This document shows positions 7,890 to 12,717 of a stretch of DNA of 12,717 nucleotides, piece by piece. Both the position numbers and the translations under genes were made by a program. The notes below the pieces were generated by a model. The model was not told where the DNA came from and searched no databases. It saw nothing but the letters and a program-made list of their open reading frames with translations. Each line of letters begins with the position of its first letter. Position 1 is the first letter of the stretch. Source of the DNA: Actinomycetota bacterium (GTDB taxonomy: Bacteria; Actinomycetota; Acidimicrobiia; Acidimicrobiales; Ilumatobacteraceae); contig SYDZ01000116.1 in assembly GCA_005801025.1 (NCBI GenBank), positions 1 to 12,717 on the forward strand, written 5' to 3'.

Positions 7890-9289
7890 GCACGCAAGAG
7901 AACTCTCAGACATTGTGGCATGGAAGATTTTCCGTTCAGCCTGCAGATGAGTTGATGGCCTACACCGCGAGCCTGCCTTTTGATCAACGTTTGTGGCTCG
8001 ATGACATTAATTGCTCGCGCGCTCATGTCAAAGGTTTGGCTCATGTAGCAATCTTGACAGTCAGCGAACGAGATTCCATTCTGCAAGCTCTTGACACAGT
8101 CAAAAATGAGATGACATCAGGGACTTTTGTTTTTGCACCCAGTGACGAAGATATTCACACTGCGGTGGAACGGCGAGTCACAGAAATTTGTGGAGCGACA
8201 GGTGCCAAATTACATACGGGTCGAAGTCGCAACGATCAGTCTGTGACTGGACTTCGGCTGTGGTGCAAGCGCGAGATTCCGCTCGTGGTTCAACGTGTCG
8301 TTGCACTACAAGAAACCTTGTTGACTCGCGCCCGTGAAGCGGGGACAGGTGTTGACGCTGTGTATCTACCGGGTTACACCCATGTACAACGCGCTCAGCC
8401 AGTTCTCTTGGCCCATCACCTTCTCGCTCATGGTTGGGCCTTAGGTCGTGATATTGATCGTTTGCGAGATGCCCTGAGGCGTGCCGATGTATCGCCGCTC
8501 GGTGCTGGTGCCTTGGCTGGTTCGTCACTGCCTTTAGATCCATCATTCACAGCTCAGGAACTTGGTTTTTCGCGACCATTTGAAAACTCACTTGACGCAG
8601 TCAGTGATCGTGATTTTGTAGCCGAGATTTTATTTGGGCTGTCAATGATCGCAATTCATTTGTCGCGGATTGGTGAAGAGTGGGTTCTGTGGACCAGCGA
8701 TGAATTTGGATTCGCAGTACTTGATGATGGATACGCGACAGGTTCGTCAATGCTTCCGCAAAAGAAGAACGCTGACATCGCCGAATTGGCACGTGGTAAA
8801 GCAGGTCGAGTGATCGGTGATCTCGTCGGCTTATTGACAACGCTGAAGGGTCTTCCACTGGCCTACAATCGCGATTTGCAGGAGGATAAAGAGCCGCTGT
8901 TTGATGCTCTGGATCAAGTGTCTCTGGCTTTATCTGCGTTGAACGGAATGATTGCTACGGCGCGTTTCGTTCCTGAACGAATGAAGTCAGCGGCCGATGC
9001 TCCGACAATGGCAGCCACCGACCTAGCCGAGTTCTTGGTGCGCGCTGGTATGCCATTTCGTGACGCCCATGCCATCGTTGGGGCGCTAGTACGCCGTTCG
9101 CTCGCTGGAGAAGGTTTATTGGTCGAGTTAGTCACTGCAGAACCGACATTGGGCGCTGATGCAGCCGCATTAATTGCGCCCGGTGTTGGTGCCACGATGC
9201 GCACAACTCCAGGCGGTGCGGGCCCTCAGCCAGTCGCTGAACAACTCAAGAAGTTTTCCGCTGCACTTGCAAGTTGGAAAAACGCATGA
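7886..9289 (+). CDS. argH: Argininosuccinate lyase
   Basis: 467 residues, typical length. It cleaves argininosuccinate to arginine and fumarate, the last step of the pathway. Fumarase/aspartase superfamily signatures are clear: HTGRSRNDQ (110-118), HVQRAQPVLLAHHLLAHG (from H166, a conserved active-site histidine) and the signature loop GSSMLPQKKNADIAELARGK (286-305) containing the catalytic serine of the G-S-S segment. Most enzymes read G-S-S-I/L-M-P-Q-K-K-N-P-D, so the M-L order and A296 in place of proline are small departures. DLQEDKEPLFDA follows as expected. The GTG start overlaps the argR stop by 4 bp. A purine-rich GAGAAAAG lies upstream as a weak ribosome site. The enzyme's substrate must come from an argG encoded outside the window. 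Confidence 0.96.
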   Translation: MSTQENSQTLWHGRFSVQPADELMAYTASLPFDQRLWLDDINCSRAHVKGLAHVAILTVSERDSILQALDTVKNEMTSGTFVFAPSDEDIHTAVERRVTEICGATGAKLHTGRSRNDQSVTGLRLWCKREIPLVVQRVVALQETLLTRAREAGTGVDAVYLPGYTHVQRAQPVLLAHHLLAHGWALGRDIDRLRDALRRADVSPLGAGALAGSSLPLDPSFTAQELGFSRPFENSLDAVSDRDFVAEILFGLSMIAIHLSRIGEEWVLWTSDEFGFAVLDDGYATGSSMLPQKKNADIAELARGKAGRVIGDLVGLLTTLKGLPLAYNRDLQEDKEPLFDALDQVSLALSALNGMIATARFVPERMKSAADAPTMAATDLAEFLVRAGMPFRDAHAIVGALVRRSLAGEGLLVELVTAEPTLGADAAALIAPGVGATMRTTPGGAGPQPVAEQLKKFSAALASWKNA

Positions 9290-9423
9290 TGTTGAGACTC
9301 CTCCGTCCGACAGGCGTGTTCTTGCTTGCTCGAGTCGCCGAAATGCGCTTGGCATGGGTAGCTGTACAGATGATTGCTGATGCCGTCAGGGAATTCGGGC
9401 GTGTCGGCTCCCAAAGGATGTAA
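9286..9423 (+). CDS. Possible small ORF of 45 codons bridging argH and the thioesterase gene
   Basis: An ATG at 9286 overlaps the argH stop in the same ATGA arrangement seen at other junctions of this operon. The frame runs to a TAA at 9421-9423, four bases before the next gene, so it would fill an otherwise unexplained 138-bp gap. The predicted peptide starts MMLRLLRPTGVFLLARVAEM and ends REFGRVGSQRM. It has 7 Arg against 3 acidic residues and a largely hydrophobic centre, which could form an amphipathic helix. No family is recognised. Caution: three of seven arginine codons are AGA/AGG, which the neighbouring genes seem to use sparingly; other frames here are also open; and the ribosome site is weak. 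It could instead be a spacer or a remnant. Confidence 0.4.
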   Translation: MMLRLLRPTGVFLLARVAEMRLAWVAVQMIADAVREFGRVGSQRM

Positions 9424-9427
9424 CGCC

Positions 9428-9838
9428 GTGCCGTATATTCACACACTCAAAGTACGGTATGGCGAGTGCGATATGCAACGTGTCGTCTTCAATGCAAATT
9501 ATTTTGCCTACTGCGATGATGCAGTTGATGCATGGACTCGATTGGCTTTGGCTGATGAGTTAAAGAAGGCCGGAACGACATTTGATCTGCATGCTGTCGG
9601 ATTTGATTTCATGCTCAAGACCACGCAACTCACATGGCATTCACCAGTAAAGTTTGGGGACACACTGGATATGAAGTGTGAAGTCTCTCGATGGGGCAAC
9701 AGCAGCTTTGATGTCGTAATCAATGGAGAAGTTGATGGTGATTCACGATTTGACGCAGTGATTACCTACGTCAGTGTCAACCCCGTGACGCAACGGCCCG
9801 CACCGATTCCAGACATTGTCAAAAAATCTCTTTCGTAG
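9428..9838 (+). CDS. Acyl-CoA thioesterase, hotdog fold (4-hydroxybenzoyl-CoA thioesterase-like)
   Basis: 136 residues. The motif VRYGECDMQRVVFNANYFAY (9-28) is the signature of the 4HBT/YbgC-type hotdog enzymes, with the catalytic aspartate in the E-C-D position and N-A-N-Y where homologues have H/N-x-N-Y. These proteins hydrolyse acyl- or aroyl-CoA thioesters in the cytoplasm; the substrate cannot be told from sequence. The GTG at 9428 was chosen because AAAGGA at 9413-9418 lies at ideal spacing and the family motif begins right after it. The longer frame from 9374 adds residues without similarity and overlaps the small ORF upstream. It lies on the same strand as the arginine genes, with no promoter or terminator seen between, so it is probably the last gene of the operon. 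No link to arginine synthesis is known. Confidence 0.85.
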   Translation: MPYIHTLKVRYGECDMQRVVFNANYFAYCDDAVDAWTRLALADELKKAGTTFDLHAVGFDFMLKTTQLTWHSPVKFGDTLDMKCEVSRWGNSSFDVVINGEVDGDSRFDAVITYVSVNPVTQRPAPIPDIVKKSLS

Positions 9839-9865
9839 CGATTTGAATCGTGCTTAACTAGGCAC

Positions 9866-10141
9866 ATGGAAGACTTAGTGCTTTTAACCACGGTCATTAT
9901 TTGCTCGGTCATCGTGCTTGGCCTTCTGGCGATATTGGCATTGCGCGCTTCATCAGGTTCATTTCTGCGACGTTTGATTGGCATAGTGATCGGTCTTTTG
10001 GCAGCCGTGGCCGGTGCATCTTTGGCTCTGCCTGACATTGGGATTGGAGTCCGCGCGGTGGGAGGAGTGGTTTTTATCCTTGGAGTGTTAGCAGTCGCAA
10101 ATAATTTGCGTCGTGGGCGTATAAATCACAATTCCCAATGA
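9866..10141 (+). CDS. Small membrane protein, three predicted helices, unknown function
   Basis: 91 residues, family not recognised. Three hydrophobic segments are visible at about 4-26 (starting LVLLTTVIICSVIVLGLLAI), 37-55 and 58-78. Basic residues lie between the first two (R27, R35, R36) and in the tail LRRGR, which would place the loop and the C-terminus in the cytoplasm by the positive-inside rule. The middle contains Gly/Ala-rich helix-packing sequence. The ATG at 9866 has no good ribosome site; a TA-rich stretch (TTAACTA, 9854-9860) lies just upstream and could be a -10 for a near-leaderless message, but this is weak. It follows the thioesterase by 27 bp and overlaps the convergent DUF2332 gene by 16 bp at the 3' ends. 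It is probably a real gene, judging by strong hydrophobic periodicity and arrangement. Confidence 0.7.
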   Translation: MEDLVLLTTVIICSVIVLGLLAILALRASSGSFLRRLIGIVIGLLAAVAGASLALPDIGIGVRAVGGVVFILGVLAVANNLRRGRINHNSQ

Positions 10142-11181
10142 ATCCAGTTTACGTGTGGATGAGTTCGTGCCAGGCGCGTACTGACCTGTTGACCGTTGCG
10201 CCATGTGACGAGCGAAATGACAGTGATATCTTCGCCATCACTGCTGGTGACAGGAAGTTCAGGAGTCTCGAGTGGGCTTTCCGCGATGACCCAACTGAGA
10301 TCTGTGCTTGTGCCGATACGAGCGAGTTCATTGACGAAACTGTTGCGTTGCGTGGGGGAGAGGTAATTCATCACCCAACTTGTTGTCACCGTTGGATGAC
10401 CGTGAGTCGATGCCTCAGCGACAAGACGCGCCACGTTCTCAACAGCATCACCAGTGTCAATTCGTAAATTGCTGTGACGCGCGAGATCGATTGCGCTGTG
10501 GAGTCGTGTGAACCTGTCAAATTGGTCGGGCCAAATACACGCTTGTAACCAGCGCACCGCGACTTCGTCGTGCACATCAATTGGTTGGGTGTCGATCCCG
10601 ACTGACCAATTTACTGCAGGAACGTGATCAATGACTGGAGGTTGCCCGCGCACATCGCACTGAATCGTGAGAGCGGATCTATCGCCGATCCTTCGGCCGC
10701 AGTGAATGTCAAAGGCGAGTTTCGGAAAAAGTAGATGTAATCCAGCGCTCGTACCGACATCAATGTGTGCCAGCGGTCCGAGTTCACGCTCAAGCATTGC
10801 GAACGGAAAAAGGAACCAGTTGCTTCGTCTGATCTCGTTGGTTTGCGTTGATCGAGTAGCAAGCAACGTAGACATCTCGTCGCTATGGTCGAGCACGAAC
10901 CGCACGAAGAGATCACCGGCGTCACCGTCGGGCTCCGGTGTGGAGATATTCGGGTAATGCGCCGCCAGTTCGCCCGTTGGATTGAGTAACAACAGGTGAT
11001 GCGCGCAGGCAAATAAGAGCACGGGTTTACGTTGCATGACAGGAGCAGCAGACATCAGGTCCAAGACCGTTGTTTCATCAGCGACCCGATCGGCAATCTT
11101 GCTGTAGAGCGGGGCATTGCGCTGGTGTGCTACCGCAAACCGACGGAAGGTCTCGGCGAGTTGATGCATAAATATCACCAT
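10126..11181 (-). CDS. DUF2332 family protein
   Basis: 351 residues, a usual size for DUF2332, an actinobacteria-enriched family of unknown function. Family features are AETFRRFAVAHQRNAPLYSKI near the N-terminus (9-29), QTNEIRRSNWFLF (from 113), HIDVGTSAGLHLLFPKL (139-155) and GIDTQPIDVHDEVAVRWL followed by IWPDQFDRFTRL (216-227). The D-V-G-T-S-A-G-L stretch resembles the glycine-rich SAM-binding loop of Rossmann methyltransferases, so a methyltransferase-like fold is possible, but this is inference. The start at 11181 gives MVIFMHQLAE. An internal ATG at 11169 preceded by GGTG is equally plausible and gives MHQLAE. The gene is divergent from tyrS across 46 bp and ends inside the last codons of the upstream small membrane protein gene. 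Confidence 0.85.
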   Translation of the reverse strand: MVIFMHQLAETFRRFAVAHQRNAPLYSKIADRVADETTVLDLMSAAPVMQRKPVLLFACAHHLLLLNPTGELAAHYPNISTPEPDGDAGDLFVRFVLDHSDEMSTLLATRSTQTNEIRRSNWFLFPFAMLERELGPLAHIDVGTSAGLHLLFPKLAFDIHCGRRIGDRSALTIQCDVRGQPPVIDHVPAVNWSVGIDTQPIDVHDEVAVRWLQACIWPDQFDRFTRLHSAIDLARHSNLRIDTGDAVENVARLVAEASTHGHPTVTTSWVMNYLSPTQRNSFVNELARIGTSTDLSWVIAESPLETPELPVTSSDGEDITVISLVTWRNGQQVSTRLARTHPHVNWIHWEL

Positions 11182-11213
11182 AATTGATCAGTCCTTTTAG
11201 GGTATAGAACTGA

Positions 11214-11227
11214 GATAATGCCTAGGT
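11214..11227 (+). promoter_or_regulatory. Candidate -10 element of tyrS
   Basis: GATAAT at 11214-11219 is one base from the TATAAT consensus and ends 8 bases before the tyrS ATG. No -35 with proper spacing and no ribosome binding site (only AGG one base from the start codon) is seen, so tyrS may also be expressed from a leaderless or nearly leaderless mRNA. TATAGA at 11203-11208 is an alternative. The 46-bp space between the divergent genes leaves no room for a T-box leader. Confidence 0.4.
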
Positions 11228-12517
11228 ATGTCTTCTCCAACCTCGGGCGAGCAGTTCCTCGCCGATCTTGATGCACGTGGCTTAATCCACGATTCCACTG
11301 ACCGATCTGCGCTAGCGGCGCGCCTAAGTGAGGGCCCAATCGGGGTCTATGTGGGGTTTGACCCGACGGCTGATTCGCTACATTCCGGCAACTTATTAGG
11401 ACAAGTCATGCTGCGTCGCTTTCAATTGGCGGGGCATCGACCAGTCGTTCTTGCCGGTGGTGCAACGGGGATGGTCGGCGATCCAAGTGGACGAAGTGAA
11501 GAACGTCATCTTCTTGATCGCGAAACATTGAATCACAATGTTGCGTGTGTCAAAAAACAGTTGGAAAAGATTCTTGATTTTGATACTGCGTCAGCAAATG
11601 CTGCGCGTCTTGTTGATAACGCCGAGTGGACTGCTCCCATGGGGACACTTGAATTTCTTCGCGATGTTGGAAAATATTTCACGGTCAATCAAATGGTTGC
11701 TAAAGAAACCGTGCGTGTGCGTATGGAAAGTGAACATGGAATTTCTTATACCGAGTTCAGTTACATGTTGCTACAAGCCAATGATTTCAGGCATTTATGC
11801 GAACATCAGAATGTGGAAATGCAAATGGGTGGTTCTGATCAATGGGGAAATATCACGGCTGGTACTGATCTCATTCGCCGCCGCTTGAGTCGATCTGGTT
11901 TTGGGTTGACATGGCCTTTGCTCACGCGTAGTGATGGCGCGAAAATGGGTAAGTCAGTGCACGGAGCGTTGTGGTTGGACGCCGAGAAAACTAGTCCGTA
12001 TGAATTCCGTCAATATTGGATGCAGTCACCTGATGAAGATGTTGAACGTTTTTTGTTGCAACTCACGCTGCGATCTGTTGAAGACATTCACTCGGTGATG
12101 CTTGATCATCTTCAGGCTCCGGAAAAACGCGTGGCACAAAAAGTTCTTGCGCATGATGTGACCTGTTTGGTTCACGGTGCGCCAGCGGAGAAAGCAGCCG
12201 AAGAGGCGGCAGAGATTTTGTTTGGGGGAGACCCGAACACCGCTTCTATGCAAGCCCTTCAGGTCGTGGCCCGCGAAGTCCCCTCAACCGACGTTCGTCA
12301 AAGCGCTCTGGGAGATCTCGTCGGGGTTTTGGTCGCCAGTGGTTTAGCCGCCTCCAACAGTGAGGCTCGGCGCACTTTGGCGCAAAATGGGTACAAGGCC
12401 AACGGTCAGGTCTTACATGAGGCAAAATCCCTGCTAGATGTGGATTTATTGCCTGGAGGCTATATCCTTTTGCGCAAGGGCAAGACAAATTTCCATCTTG
12501 TACGTGTCACCGGGTGA
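11228..12517 (+). CDS. tyrS: Tyrosyl-tRNA synthetase
   Basis: 429 residues, standard bacterial TyrRS length. It activates tyrosine with ATP and charges tRNA-Tyr. The class I HIGH-type motif is HSGN (52-55) in the context YVGFDPTADSLHSGN. It is followed by LAGGATGMVGDPSGRSEER and the tyrosine-binding MGGSDQWGNITAG. The KMSKS motif is KMGKS (239-243), followed by VHGALWLD. The C-terminus is an S4-type RNA-binding domain (about 360-425) with SGLAASNSEARRTLAQNGY, completing the usual catalytic, alpha-helical and S4 arrangement. The serine at the second position of the HIGH-type motif is uncommon, but the motif is variable in TyrRS. Immediately downstream is the putative rRNA operon leader. Confidence 0.97.
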   Translation: MSSPTSGEQFLADLDARGLIHDSTDRSALAARLSEGPIGVYVGFDPTADSLHSGNLLGQVMLRRFQLAGHRPVVLAGGATGMVGDPSGRSEERHLLDRETLNHNVACVKKQLEKILDFDTASANAARLVDNAEWTAPMGTLEFLRDVGKYFTVNQMVAKETVRVRMESEHGISYTEFSYMLLQANDFRHLCEHQNVEMQMGGSDQWGNITAGTDLIRRRLSRSGFGLTWPLLTRSDGAKMGKSVHGALWLDAEKTSPYEFRQYWMQSPDEDVERFLLQLTLRSVEDIHSVMLDHLQAPEKRVAQKVLAHDVTCLVHGAPAEKAAEEAAEILFGGDPNTASMQALQVVAREVPSTDVRQSALGDLVGVLVASGLAASNSEARRTLAQNGYKANGQVLHEAKSLLDVDLLPGGYILLRKGKTNFHLVRVTG

Positions 12518-12529
12518 AAGCCCTGCGTG

Positions 12530-12568
12530 ACCCGCACATTAAATGAAAATTAATCTGCTGAACGGGTT
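12530..12568. terminator. Weak nested inverted repeat after tyrS
   Basis: ACCCG (12530-12534) can pair with CGGGT (12563-12567), and inside it ATTAA (12539-12543) can pair with TTAAT (12550-12554). The stems are short and there is no following T-run, so this is at best a poor tyrS terminator. It is listed because it is the only candidate between tyrS and the presumed rRNA promoter. Confidence 0.2.
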
Positions 12569-12595
12569 GCCGAGACCATTGTGGTTCGCTAGATT
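12567..12595 (+). promoter_or_regulatory. Candidate promoter of the downstream (rRNA) transcript
   Basis: TTGCCG (12567-12572) and TAGATT (12590-12595) match the -35 and -10 consensus at four of six positions each, with an exact 17-bp spacer. Transcription would start near 12602, at the foot of the hairpin. A perfect TTGACA also occurs at 12595-12600, but no acceptable -10 follows at 16-18 bp. More than one promoter is common upstream of rRNA operons. Confidence 0.35.
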
Positions 12596-12602
12596 TGACA
12601 GT

Positions 12603-12636
12603 CGCCCCTATCTTCCAGTCTTGACTGGTTGGGGCG
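12603..12636 (+). other. Two-tier RNA hairpin in the leader
   Basis: CGCCCC (12603-12608) pairs with GGGGCG (12631-12636). Inside it, CCAGT (12615-12619) pairs with ACTGG (12624-12628) around a CTTG tetraloop, leaving an asymmetric internal loop (TATCTT opposite TT). There is no T-run after it, so it does not look like an intrinsic terminator. Its position just after the candidate promoter suggests a structured 5' leader element. Confidence 0.5.
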
Positions 12637-12717
12637 TCGGCACCAACATGCTGGAAAAAGGTTTGTCCCTGCTCCGATGTGCGTGCCCCGAGTTTAGGCT
12701 CCTTGAAAACGGAAGAG
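12637..12717 (+). other. Probable rRNA operon leader (16S gene beyond the right edge)
   Basis: No protein-coding frame of note continues to the edge. GGCTCCTTGAAA at 12697-12708 matches boxA (TGCTCTTTAACA) at eight of twelve positions, and CCTTGAAAACGGAAGAG resembles the conserved TTGAAAAC / TTTGAGAAC leader sequences found before 16S rRNA genes in actinobacteria and firmicutes. Together with tyrS upstream this suggests the antitermination and processing region of an rrn operon. No mature 16S sequence is inside the window. Confidence 0.5.

Noticed and set aside
9374..9427. Earlier TTG/ATG start for the thioesterase
   Set aside because: The GTG at 9428 has a well-spaced AAAGGA and leads directly into the family motif; the added residues match nothing in the family.
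9839..9850. Short palindrome CGATT-TG-AATCG after the thioesterase gene
   Set aside because: A five-base stem with a two-base loop and no T-run is too weak to call a terminator or operator.
11182..11227. T-box or other tRNA-sensing leader for tyrS
   Set aside because: Only 46 bp separate the divergent genes and a -10-like sequence lies close to the start codon, so there is no room for such a structure.
12595..12600. Perfect TTGACA as the rRNA -35 box
   Set aside because: No acceptable -10 hexamer lies 16-18 bp downstream (that interval is in the hairpin). The TTGCCG/TAGATT pair with a 17-bp spacer fits better.
12603..12636. Hairpin after tyrS as an intrinsic terminator
   Set aside because: There is no T-run on either strand after the stem, and it lies downstream of promoter-like elements.
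1..12717. Mobile elements, CRISPR arrays, tRNA genes
   Set aside because: No transposase or integrase frames, no spaced direct repeats and no cloverleaf-like segments were found; gaps between genes are all shorter than about 200 bp.

Overview
The window looks like a chromosomal segment of an actinobacterium. The main reason is gene order: pheS-pheT followed by an arginine cluster in the order argC, argB, argD, argF, argR, argH, with tyrS and what looks like the start of an rRNA operon further on. That neighbourhood is known from Mycobacterium, Streptomyces and their relatives. Base composition is moderate (about half G+C by eye, not computed), GTG starts and ATGA/GTGA gene overlaps are frequent, and ribosome binding sites are often weak or absent. 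Together with the protein variants this fits a planktonic or Acidimicrobiia-like lineage better than a high-GC soil actinomycete, but the assignment below phylum is inference.

Layout. 1-252 is the 3' end of pheS and 262-2604 is pheT, the two subunits of phenylalanyl-tRNA synthetase. A YqgE/AlgH-family gene (2625-3197, minus strand) lies tail to tail with pheT and head to head with argC. The intergenic region before argC carries two ARG-box-like palindromes 20 bp apart that overlap a good -10 hexamer. The predicted transcript would start at or next to a GTG codon, so argC is best read as leaderless and ArgR-repressed. From 3292 to 9838 there is one tightly packed plus-strand unit: argC, argB, argD, argF, argR, argH, a possible unannotated 45-residue ORF, and a hotdog-fold thioesterase. 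Most junctions are 4-bp stop/start overlaps.

The cluster encodes acetylglutamate kinase, acetylglutamyl-phosphate reductase, acetylornithine aminotransferase, ornithine carbamoyltransferase, argininosuccinate lyase and the repressor. argJ (normally between argC and argB) and argG (normally between argR and argH) are both missing, and the junctions where they would sit are tight overlaps. Ornithine release from N-acetylornithine and the argininosuccinate synthase step must therefore be encoded elsewhere.

From 9866 on there is a small three-helix membrane protein of unknown function (plus strand), a DUF2332-family protein (minus strand, overlapping it tail to tail by 16 bp), and divergently tyrS (11228-12517). 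The last 200 bases hold no protein gene. They contain candidate promoter elements, a strong two-tier hairpin and a boxA-like sequence near the right edge, consistent with the promoter and leader of an rRNA operon whose 16S gene would begin beyond the window.

No mobile element, CRISPR array, tRNA or prophage gene was seen. This is largely a core housekeeping region. The most interesting points are the argC operator/leaderless start, the paired loss of argJ and argG, the 45-codon ORF, and unusual active-site residues in ArgF.
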